Part shown: positions 33,022-40,754 of the stretch, piece by piece
Layout of the letters: the number at the start of each line of letters is the position of its first letter
Numbering within the stretch: position 1 is the first letter of the stretch
Translations under genes and position numbers: made by a program
The notes under the pieces: generated by a model
Told to the model about the DNA's origin: nothing
Seen by the model: only the letters and a program-made list of their open reading frames with translations
Databases searched by the model: none
Origin: Streptomyces sp. A2-16
Lineage (GTDB): Bacteria; Actinomycetota; Actinomycetes; Streptomycetales; Streptomycetaceae
DNA: 64,000 nt
Assembly (NCBI RefSeq): GCF_018128905.1
Contig: NZ_CP063808.1
Coordinates: 4,402,001 to 4,466,000, forward strand
Direction of reading: 5' to 3'

Positions 33022-34278
33022 GTGAGTGGAGAAGGCGTGGAGTACGACGTTGCCGCGATCGAAGTGCTGGAGGGGCGGGAAGCTGTTCGGAAGCGGCCCG
33101 GGATGTGGATCGGCTCGGTCGGCGAGCGCGGGGTGCTGCACATGGTGTGGGAGGTCGTCGGCCGGGCGGTGAACCAGTCTCCGCCAGGCCGCGGCGGCAC
33201 CCTCGACGTCACACTGACGCGCGACGGTGGCGTGCGGGTCTCCGACGAAGGGCCGGGGGACGTCTTCGAGACCACCGGGAACACCGGCAACCCGGGCCTC
33301 GAAACGCTGCTCACCAGCCTCCACGCCGGCCCCGATCCCGGTGACCGGTATACCGCGACCGTCGGTCACCCCCGCGTGGGGCTCTGCGTCGTCAACGCCC
33401 TGTCGAGCCGGCTGAGGGCCGAGGCGCGGCGCGACGGCGTCCTTCGGGCCCAGGAGTACGCGCGCGGCGTCGCGGTCGCCCCGCCCGCCACCGTGGGACC
33501 CGCGTCCGGAAGCGGGACGACCATCGCCTTCTGGCCCGACACCGAGATCTTCGAGACGACGCGCTGCTCGTTCGCCGTACTGGCCGAACGCTTGCGGCAG
33601 GTGGCCTTCCTCAACCCGGGCCTGAGCATCACCGTCACCGACGAACGCCCGGCGGGCGAGGCCCGGGCGGTCAGGTTCCGATACCCGGGCGGAGTGAGGG
33701 ACTTCGTCGCCGCTCTCCACGCGCAGGCGGGGGCGCTCCTCCACCCGGACGTCATCGGATGCGAGCGGGAGGATCCGCGGATGGCGGGGGCCATGGAGGT
33801 GGCCTTCCTCTGGAGCGGGTCCCGCGAGGAGCGGATCCGCAGCTTCGCCAACAGCGTGGAGACCCGCCAGGGTGGCACGCACGTGGACGGTTTCCGCGAC
33901 GGAGTGGCGGCCGCGGTCACCGCGTACGCGCGCAGGCGGGGGCTGCTGACGGCGGCCGACCCCGATCTCGATGTGGCACGGATCGGCGAGGGTCTGACGG
34001 CGGTCGTGTCGGTGAAGCTCGACCGTCCCGAATTCCTGGGCGCCACAGTGGGGTTGCTGGGCAACACCGCTGTGCGGGCCTGTGTCGGGGAGGCCGTCCA
34101 AGAGTGCCTCGGAGCCTGGTTCGAGGAGCGGCCCGAGCGGGCAGCGGAGATCGTCGCCCAGTTGGTCCGCGGCCCTCACGAGGACCGAACGGCAGCGAAC
34201 AGCCCCGCCCTTCCGCGCCGGAAAGCCGCGCTGAAATCTCGTGGCATCCGGCTGCTCGCCCTGATTGGAAGAAGATGA
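33022..34278 (+). CDS. GyrB/ParE-like GHKL protein, short, with altered ATP-binding motifs
   Basis: 418 residues from GTG 33022 (GGGAGGGG upstream), against about 650 or more in gyrase B. It begins like GyrB: IEVLEGREAVRKRPGMWIGS, then the N box reads WEVVGRAVNQ where gyrase has EVVDNAIDEA, keeping E44 but losing the Asp-Asn pair. DNGRGIP is replaced by DEGPGDV and GGLHGVG by GHPRVG. The transducer domain is present (RQGGTHVDGFRDG), but the sequence ends before any TOPRIM domain. It cannot be a working topoisomerase subunit. It may be a regulatory or decoy paralogue. Confidence 0.82.
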   Translation: MSGEGVEYDVAAIEVLEGREAVRKRPGMWIGSVGERGVLHMVWEVVGRAVNQSPPGRGGTLDVTLTRDGGVRVSDEGPGDVFETTGNTGNPGLETLLTSLHAGPDPGDRYTATVGHPRVGLCVVNALSSRLRAEARRDGVLRAQEYARGVAVAPPATVGPASGSGTTIAFWPDTEIFETTRCSFAVLAERLRQVAFLNPGLSITVTDERPAGEARAVRFRYPGGVRDFVAALHAQAGALLHPDVIGCEREDPRMAGAMEVAFLWSGSREERIRSFANSVETRQGGTHVDGFRDGVAAAVTAYARRRGLLTAADPDLDVARIGEGLTAVVSVKLDRPEFLGATVGLLGNTAVRACVGEAVQECLGAWFEERPERAAEIVAQLVRGPHEDRTAANSPALPRRKAALKSRGIRLLALIGRR

Positions 34279-34410
34279 AATCCGCCGAGGCGATTCAGGT
34301 GCGGGAATTGCCAAAGGCTGACCGGATCCAGCGGGGCGCTCTCCCAAGGAAGAGGCTGGGTCTACGCTCGCTCGCGGGATTGCAGGGCGGGTGATTTCAA
34401 GGGGGCCGCG

Positions 34411-34926
34411 ATGAAAGCACCGCTCATGCGGGGGATCGCGGTGACCTTACTGTTCCTGGTCGTGGGGTGCGGGACGAGCGGCGGCTCATCTGCTTCGCCG
34501 ACGGATCCGTACCCACCGACGACTTCGTCCGGTCCCACGATCCAGCCCCCGTCGGCGCCGCCCGCCCCGGTGCCGGAAACCTCGTCGGACACGCCTGCCG
34601 AGCCCGATTCCGGTCCGCGCACCCCCCTCGCGGGCCAGGTACCGCAGGAACTGGTGGGGGAGTGGGACGGCGACGGCCAGGGCAGCGCGCGGGCGACGAA
34701 GATCGAGTTCTTTGCCGAGGGATACGTGGCGGTGCACTACAACAACGGCCAGGTTCTGCGTGGTCCGGCGGTAGTGGACGGCTCGGCCATGACTCTGCAC
34801 ATTCCCGGTGGTCCCCTGTACGTGAGGGATTGGTCGATCACCCCGTTCGACGCGGGCTACGGCTACGCGTTCGAGAATCTCTTGCTCGACGGCGTGAGTT
34901 ACGTACGCCAAATCAGCGGGGGATGA
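34411..34926 (+). CDS. Lipoprotein of unknown function, 171 aa, with TTA codon
   Basis: Lipobox LVVGC at residues 16-20 after a short signal. Residues 24-75 are a Pro/Ser/Thr linker; the mature domain is strand-rich (LVGEWDGDGQG, KIEFFAEGYVAVHYNNG). Codon 13 is TTA, rare in streptomycetes and read only by the bldA tRNA, so expression may be developmentally delayed. Shares the LVGEWD/LVGAWE start of the mature domain with the next gene: a lipocalin-like pair. Confidence 0.75.
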   Translation: MKAPLMRGIAVTLLFLVVGCGTSGGSSASPTDPYPPTTSSGPTIQPPSAPPAPVPETSSDTPAEPDSGPRTPLAGQVPQELVGEWDGDGQGSARATKIEFFAEGYVAVHYNNGQVLRGPAVVDGSAMTLHIPGGPLYVRDWSITPFDAGYGYAFENLLLDGVSYVRQISGG

Positions 34927-34967
34927 CCGGCTTTCCCGAGAATCGAGGAGCTGGGGGGGGCAGTTTG

Positions 34968-35510
34968 ATGAATGTCCGCATACTGTCATATGGCGTCCGC
35001 AAAGCGTTGATGATCTCGCTGACAATGGGAGTGGCGGGGGTGTCCGCGGCCTGTGCCACGGGACACGATGAGCCAAGTCCCCTGCCGAGTCCGACCGTTT
35101 CCACCGCCCCGGTGACTTCCGCAGGTGCCGGGGCCGTTCCCGCCGCGCTTGTCGGCGCCTGGGAGAGCGCGCAGCCAGGTTCCAACACCACGCTGGCGTA
35201 CCGCTTCACGGCCGACGGCAGGTACGCGTACGCGGGGGTGCTGACCTACCCCCTGTCCGCGGCGTCGAGCGAGTTCTACCTCCTCAAGCGCAGCACCGCC
35301 GGAGCCGTCGAGGTCGACGGTCGGACACTGACCCTGCGACCCTCGTCCGCCACGACCACGCGAAAGGATCCCGCGCACCCCGGGGACGACTACACCGACC
35401 GGCCGGATTCACTGAGGCCCCAGCGTTTCGTGTGGTCGCTGGCCGGCGAGGTGTTCACCCTCACCGACGAAGACGGCCTCCGCTTCGTCTTCCGGCGCGT
35501 CGACTCGTGA
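34968..35510 (+). CDS. Lipoprotein of unknown function, 180 aa
   Basis: Signal sequence and lipobox VSAAC at about residues 25-29. A Pro/Ser/Thr linker and then a beta domain ALVGAWESAQPG, YRFTADGRYAYAGVL, and LTDEDGLRFVFRRV. Starts at ATG 34968. Its stop overlaps the GTG start of the following membrane protein, giving an operon of three. Confidence 0.75.
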   Translation: MNVRILSYGVRKALMISLTMGVAGVSAACATGHDEPSPLPSPTVSTAPVTSAGAGAVPAALVGAWESAQPGSNTTLAYRFTADGRYAYAGVLTYPLSAASSEFYLLKRSTAGAVEVDGRTLTLRPSSATTTRKDPAHPGDDYTDRPDSLRPQRFVWSLAGEVFTLTDEDGLRFVFRRVDS

Positions 35511-36847
35511 CCGCCCAGCCGTCCCCCACGCCTTCGACGCCCTCGCCGTCCCCCACGCCTCCGACACCCCCGCCGTCCCCGACGCCCCCGGCACCTCGTA
35601 CGCGCTTCAGTGTGCGCATCCGAGTCCAGATCGGTCTGATCCTGATCGTGTCACTGGCCACGCTGGTCTGCACCTGGCAGTTCAGCCAGGCGGGCGGCTC
35701 GTATCAGGACGCCGTCCGAGAGGACGTCAAACGGCAGGCGGCCGTGCAGGAGGACGTACGACATCTCTACGCGGACGAGGCCCCGCCGGCCTTCCTGGTG
35801 GCCGCTGAGGAAGCCCGCGCCGAAGCCCTGTCGGCGCTGGGCAAGGACAATGAACTGGCCGTGTCCGAACACGAGTTGGCCTCCCGCACCGCGTTCAGCC
35901 TGCGCCACGCCGCCCCGCCCGGACTCCTCGTCGGCAACGACACCTACCTGACCCGGAACCTCGGTTACGACGTCCCCCGCCGGCTGGCGAACGCGCAGGA
36001 ACGCTCACCCGAGCTGTACGCGCTCAATCCTGACGCGACCCTGCGCGAGGGGGACCGGTGGGCCTCGTGGGGGTTGGTCTCGGCAGGGATCGCGGGTGCC
36101 GCGGTGATCGCCGCCGCCGTCGCGGCCGGTGTGGTGAGGCCACGAGCATGGCGCCGCCCCGCGCCGCCCGGCGTTCGCGTTCTCCGGGAGCCGGAGATCA
36201 TCCCGCAGCCGGCCACCGCTCCGTCCCAGGGCCGCCGGTCGGCGTGGTGCCACCTCGCCGTCTTCTGCCTGCTCTTCTTCCTGCCGCTGGGGCAGCTCGC
36301 GGCGGCAGGAAGCGAACAGCGCGCCCAGGCCCAAGCGGCGCGCCGGGCAGTCCAGTTGACCACCGACATCGCGGCGAGCGGAGAGCGGTCCGCGTTCCTC
36401 ACCCGCAGCGTCCAGGCAGCCCATGTCGCCGACATCCGAGCCGCCGTGCGCACGACACTGGCGCTGGACACCCAGCAAGCGCGGGACACCCGGCCCGAGT
36501 TGGAGGTGGCCCGCGCGGAGACGGCTGTCGCGGCCCAACTGCGCCGTATGGCCGAGTACATGGGCCGAGCGCCCGTCCGCGCCGACGGAGTCGACCCGGT
36601 CACGGTGAGGGCGCTGAGCGCGGAACCCGAGCAGTGGCCCGCCCTGACGGCCGAACAGAACCGCCAGGTGACCCTGGGCGAACAGGCGGGCAACCGTGCC
36701 CTGTTGCTCGCCGCCGCGACCGCGATCGGGATCGTGGCCGAGTACCTCATGGCGGCGGCGATCGCCGCCGGGCGCCGCCGCTGGCTGCGGTGGCCCGCTG
36801 CCGCCGCCGTGCTCTCGGTCGCCCTCGCCCTCGCGGCCTTCCTCTAG
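35507..36847 (+). CDS. Membrane protein with Pro/Ser/Thr-rich N-terminus, 446 aa
   Basis: GTG 35507 overlaps the previous stop (GTGA). Residues 1-30 are a PSPTP-type linker; hydrophobic segments at about 42-60, 190-212, 258-278, 405-425 and 430-446. Between them lie helical extracellular-looking regions without known domain. Resembles sensor-like membrane proteins without a signalling domain. Function unknown. Confidence 0.7.
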   Translation: MTAQPSPTPSTPSPSPTPPTPPPSPTPPAPRTRFSVRIRVQIGLILIVSLATLVCTWQFSQAGGSYQDAVREDVKRQAAVQEDVRHLYADEAPPAFLVAAEEARAEALSALGKDNELAVSEHELASRTAFSLRHAAPPGLLVGNDTYLTRNLGYDVPRRLANAQERSPELYALNPDATLREGDRWASWGLVSAGIAGAAVIAAAVAAGVVRPRAWRRPAPPGVRVLREPEIIPQPATAPSQGRRSAWCHLAVFCLLFFLPLGQLAAAGSEQRAQAQAARRAVQLTTDIAASGERSAFLTRSVQAAHVADIRAAVRTTLALDTQQARDTRPELEVARAETAVAAQLRRMAEYMGRAPVRADGVDPVTVRALSAEPEQWPALTAEQNRQVTLGEQAGNRALLLAAATAIGIVAEYLMAAAIAAGRRRWLRWPAAAAVLSVALALAAFL

Positions 36848-36900
36848 GTTCGCTGTTCAATTTTCGGCGGAGCCTCAGTGGAACCGGTAGGTTCTCGGCG

Positions 36901-37794
36901 GTGACCTTGATGGAGACGCAGGGCTTCGTGTCGATGACGGACGAGGCGCAGGTGCACTGGACGGCTCTCGGGGACACGACTCGGCACCCTCCCGTGGTCA
37001 TGCTCCATGGCGGACCGGGTCTGCCTGACTATCTGGGCGATGTCTCCGGCATGGTCGCGGACCTCGCGCCCGTGTACCGGTACGACCAGCGCGGCACGGG
37101 CCGGTCGCTGTGGCGGGGGCACCATTCCCTCGCCCGGCATGTCGACGATCTGGCCGAGCTGCTCGATGCGTGGGATGTGTCCCAGGCCGTGCTGATCGGG
37201 CATTCCTACGGCACCGATCTGGCGAGCCGCTTCTGCCTGGCGCACCGCGACCGGGTTGCCGCGATGCTGCTGATGTGCGGGCCGTTCGTCGGTGACTGGC
37301 GCTCCGGGTACCGAGCGCAGCGCGATCGCCGTATGTCCGTAGCCCAGCGCGAGCGGCTGAGCGCTTTGGAGGAGGCGGCGGACCGCACGGAGGACGAGGA
37401 AGTCGAGCTGCTGACGCTGGCCTGGTTCACCGACCATGCCGATGCCGAACGCGGGTGGCACTGGGCTGCGCAGGCCGCCCGGCGGCGTCGTCCCGTCAAC
37501 TGGACGATGAATCGTGAACTTGGCCGGGATGGCCGTGCGGACCCGCTCGATGAGCATCTGGCCGAGCTGCGCACGTGCCTGCCCGTGCGAACAGAACTCC
37601 TCGGTGGCGTCGAGGATCCCCGGCCCATGTCGGCTCTTGAATCACTCGCGCTCCGGCTCGATCTTCCGCTGAGGCGGATCGAGGACGCCGGGCACGAGCC
37701 CTGGCTGGAGCAGCCTGACGCCGTGCGCGCGCACCTGCGGCGATTCGTACAAGACACGGTGAGTGCACAGAGTTTCGGCCGGTCTGCCGGCTGA
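36901..37794 (+). CDS. Alpha/beta hydrolase, proline-iminopeptidase-like
   Basis: 297 residues from GTG 36901 (GGTAGG upstream); ATG 36910 is possible. HGGPGLPDYL is the oxyanion motif of the iminopeptidase family, followed by RYDQRGTGRS, nucleophile elbow LIGHSYGTDLA, and histidine in EDAGHEPWLEQP. Could release N-terminal proline or hydrolyse another small amide or ester. Confidence 0.85.
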   Translation: MTLMETQGFVSMTDEAQVHWTALGDTTRHPPVVMLHGGPGLPDYLGDVSGMVADLAPVYRYDQRGTGRSLWRGHHSLARHVDDLAELLDAWDVSQAVLIGHSYGTDLASRFCLAHRDRVAAMLLMCGPFVGDWRSGYRAQRDRRMSVAQRERLSALEEAADRTEDEEVELLTLAWFTDHADAERGWHWAAQAARRRRPVNWTMNRELGRDGRADPLDEHLAELRTCLPVRTELLGGVEDPRPMSALESLALRLDLPLRRIEDAGHEPWLEQPDAVRAHLRRFVQDTVSAQSFGRSAG

Positions 37795-37940
37795 GGTCGT
37801 CCCCAGTTGTCGGGACCACGAGGGTCCGGTGCCGAAACGGGTCTCGATCCGGAACGCTCACCCGGGCGTACGGGGCTGCTGACTGACGACGAGCAGCCCC
37901 GGGAGACACTGCGCCGGGCCTTCGACGTCCTCAGACGGAT

Positions 37941-37985
37941 CCGGGGTGGTTCCCCGAGAGAAGGTCTCTCGGGGAACCACCCCGG
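37941..37985. terminator. Perfect 20-bp hairpin, bidirectional terminator
   Basis: Arms 37941-37960 and 37966-37985 pair perfectly around loop AAGGT. Lies between the convergent hydrolase and FG-GAP protein genes. Confidence 0.88.
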
Positions 37986-38049
37986 ACTACCGCGGCCTTC
38001 GCCGTGAACTCCGGCCCCTTGGCGGCAGGATCGGGATCAGCCCCGCCGC

Positions 38050-38790
38050 TCAGAGGATGCGGTAGGGCCCCCAGCCGGTGCCGGCCTGGTAGCGGGTGCC
38101 GAGGGTTTCCATGCCGGGCTTTCCGGTGCCGGGGTAGACCCACAGCGTGTTGTCGGATGCCTGACGGGACAACACGTCGGTGAGCCCGTCACCGTTGTAG
38201 TCCCCGGTGCGGAGGGCGTTCTGGCTCTTCCAGCCGGTCCCGACCTGGTAGCGGGTGCCGAAGGTGCTGCCGGTGGCCCGTCCGGTGCCGGGGTAGACCC
38301 ACAGTGTGCCGTCCGAGGCCTGTCGGGACAGCACATCGGGGCGCCCGTCGTTGTTGAGGTCGCCGGTGGTGATGATGTCCTGGCTCTTCCAGCCGGTGCC
38401 GGCCTGGTAGCGGGTGCCGAGGGCTTCCATGCCGGGCTTGCCCGTTCCGGGGTAGACCCACAGTGTGCCGTCCGACGCCTGCCGGGTCAGCACATCGGTG
38501 AGTCCGTCGGTGTTGAAGTCCCCGGTGCGGGTGATGTCCTGCGTCTGCCAGCTCCTGCCGACCTGGTAGCGGGTGGCGAAGGCTTCCATGCCGGGCTTGC
38601 CCGTGCCGGGGTAGACCCACAGCGTGCCGTCCGACGCCTGACGGGACAGGAGGTCGCCGAAGCCGTCGTTGTTGAGGTCTCCGACGGTCACCGCGTCCTG
38701 GCTCTGCCAGCTGGTGCCGGCCTGGAACCGGGTGCCGAAGGTACTGCCGGTCGCCTTCCCGGTGCCGGGGTAGACCCAGAGGAGCCCGTC
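38050..38790 (-). repeat. Five tandem 159-bp repeats encoding FG-GAP units
   Basis: The marker GGGGTAGACC recurs at 38131, 38290, 38449, 38608 and 38767, exactly 159 bp apart. Units are near identical at DNA level and alternate between KPGME and ATGST variants. Confidence 0.9.
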
Positions 38791-39597
38791 GTCCTTGATG
38801 GCCACGAGGTCGGCCTTGCCGTCGCCGGTGACGTCGTCCGGGTTGCGGGAGACCGCGTGCTCGACCCAGTCGCCGATGTCGTCGACACGGGTGTCGACGG
38901 CACCGGTACGCGTCTCGGCGGGATCGATGCCGAGACATCCACCCTGCCAGGAACGGGAGTTGACGGCGACGAGTTCCGTGGTGCCGTCGACGGTGCGCAG
39001 GGCGGGACCGCCGGCGTCGCCCTTGCAGACGGTGGCAGTGTCGGAGCCGTTGAGGTCCACTGTCGTGGCCGTGGCGGACGCGACGGTGAACGTGGCCGAG
39101 TGGAGCTTGTCGGGCACCCACTCGGTCTTGGTGCGTCCGAATCCGGCCTTCACCAGTGCCTCACCCGCGGTGGCGGGTGTGGTGGCCAGCCGGACGGGCT
39201 TGATGCTCGGATCGGTGATCCTGGCGGCGAGTTTGACGAGCACCAGATCCCGGTCGGCATGGGGGACAAGCCGGACGGCCTGCAGGACACTGCCGCTGGT
39301 CTGGGTCAGGTCGGTGCGGCCGACCGTCACGGTCGTGGTGACGGCGGGCTTGCCCGCGGGGGGCTTGCCGTCCGAGGCGAAGCAGGTGGCCGCGGTCAGG
39401 ACCCACTGCGGATCGATGAGCGTGCCCGTGCAGGCACTCTGTTCGCCGACGTTGATCTTCGCGACGTAGTTCAACTGTGCCGGTTCGTCGGTCCCGGTGA
39501 GTGCGGTGGCGGTGCCGGAGCCCATCATGACGGGGGCCGCGACCAGGGCGGCGGCCAGCGCGGTGAGACGGGGGCGTCTGGAGAGGTGCATCAACAT
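38050..39597 (-). CDS. Secreted trypsin-fold protein with FG-GAP repeats, catalytic residues replaced
   Basis: 515 residues with a signal peptide (about 1-33). The S1 peptidase domain covers about 40-255: the histidine position reads LTAATCF (T71 instead of His), the aspartate is kept (D117 in RDLVLVKL), and the serine position reads CKGDAGGP (A195 instead of Ser). So it should be proteolytically dead. The C-terminal half is five FG-GAP/VCBS repeats of 53 residues, each with LWVYPGTG and a Ca-binding GDxNxDG loop. Start ATG 39597 or 39591. Probably a binding or inhibitor-like extracellular protein. Confidence 0.87.
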   Translation of the reverse strand: MLMHLSRRPRLTALAAALVAAPVMMGSGTATALTGTDEPAQLNYVAKINVGEQSACTGTLIDPQWVLTAATCFASDGKPPAGKPAVTTTVTVGRTDLTQTSGSVLQAVRLVPHADRDLVLVKLAARITDPSIKPVRLATTPATAGEALVKAGFGRTKTEWVPDKLHSATFTVASATATTVDLNGSDTATVCKGDAGGPALRTVDGTTELVAVNSRSWQGGCLGIDPAETRTGAVDTRVDDIGDWVEHAVSRNPDDVTGDGKADLVAIKDDGLLWVYPGTGKATGSTFGTRFQAGTSWQSQDAVTVGDLNNDGFGDLLSRQASDGTLWVYPGTGKPGMEAFATRYQVGRSWQTQDITRTGDFNTDGLTDVLTRQASDGTLWVYPGTGKPGMEALGTRYQAGTGWKSQDIITTGDLNNDGRPDVLSRQASDGTLWVYPGTGRATGSTFGTRYQVGTGWKSQNALRTGDYNGDGLTDVLSRQASDNTLWVYPGTGKPGMETLGTRYQAGTGWGPYRIL

Positions 39598-39675
39598 GGA
39601 TTCCTAGTCACTGGGGCCGCGCGTCCGGTGGGTATCGGACCGCGGAGCGGTGAGCGTGGCGGCGTCGAGCCGGCG

Positions 39676-40221
39676 TTACTTGGAGGCCCTGATCTCGACG
39701 AGCATGTGATCTCGGCCCTCCGTGTCCGCGGCTTCACCCACCGGCGTCCAGGAGTTCTTGATGATGTCGAACGACTTCTCCTCGGTGCCTACGGTCATGT
39801 CGACCGCGGTCGTGTAGTCGTTGCCCTTGATCGCGTAGACCGCGGGGATCTCCAGGGTCAGCCAGCCGGAGTTGCCGACCACCTTGAAGCAGATCTTGTC
39901 CGCCTTGTCGCGGGCCATGATCTCCAGAAGGCCGGTACCGCTCGCACAGTCGGCCAGGGTGATGTGCCCGTCACCGCGCTTGAGGAGGATCTTCTTCTCG
40001 GCCAGGATCTTGTCCGCCAGCGGATAGTTGAAGTCCTCCACCGCATACCCCGGGGCGTCGTCCGCGACCAGCGCGGCGGAGCTCGTCGGGTGCGACGACC
40101 CGCCCGGGATGCCCGCGGTCACCGTGACCCACGCCAGGGCGCCGACCGCGGCCGCGCCCAGTGCGCGCAGCGCAAACCGCTTGCGCTGCGGCTGCCCGGA
40201 CACTCTGCTGTATTTCTTCAT
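39676..40221 (-). CDS. Exported or membrane-anchored protein of unknown function, 181 aa
   Basis: ATG 40221 with GGGGA upstream. Basic N-terminus (MKKYSRVSGQPQRKR), then a hydrophobic segment ALRALGAAAVGALAWVTVTAG serving as signal or anchor. The mature part contains two cysteines (LADCASG, KICFKVVG) that may form a disulfide. No family recognised. Confidence 0.7.
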   Translation of the reverse strand: MKKYSRVSGQPQRKRFALRALGAAAVGALAWVTVTAGIPGGSSHPTSSAALVADDAPGYAVEDFNYPLADKILAEKKILLKRGDGHITLADCASGTGLLEIMARDKADKICFKVVGNSGWLTLEIPAVYAIKGNDYTTAVDMTVGTEEKSFDIIKNSWTPVGEAADTEGRDHMLVEIRASK

Positions 40222-40754
40222 TGCATCCCCAAGTTCGTCTCCGACGGCTGGATGTTCATCACCGGGTGCGAATTCGGGTGTGCGGGAACGCGATATCACT
40301 ATCGCTCCGCCGGGTATGTCCCAACTCCCCTGGAAAACAGTCCCTTTACCTCTCGAAGTGAGAGGTCCCCCGTCTCGGTAATCGTCATCCGCATCGCCAT
40401 ACCAACATGAAGTGACGCTCAGGTCGAGCGCCTAGAACACTGCATAAAGCGACATTCCGCATCCATAATTCGTGATCCGCGTCACATCTGGAAAAGGTTG
40501 CGCGGAAGGTTGTGAAGGAACTGTAAATGCTCACTGAGGTGTCGTCAGAAGTTCAATCTGCAACCGAAGTTGAAGGGAGGGCGTCCGTAACGGGTCGCTT
40601 TTTGCGGGGCAGTTGATATGGTCCTGCACGACAAGAAGCGCCACCTGCACGCCGCTTCGCATCCAATGGCATTCCATTCCACGGGCGCGTCGGGGACCTG
40701 CTCGTCCATGAGATCCGACATGTCCCGTCAACAACTCACGGGGACACATTTCTT
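40222..40754. other. 533-bp divergent intergenic region, relatively AT-rich
   Basis: Lower GC than its surroundings, mainly 40380-40640. It must hold the promoters of the exported protein and the ALF-repeat gene. I could not fix -10/-35 pairs. No ORF with support. Confidence 0.5.

Noticed and set aside
38050..39597. Annotating an active serine protease
   Set aside because: His and Ser of the triad are replaced by Thr and Ala.
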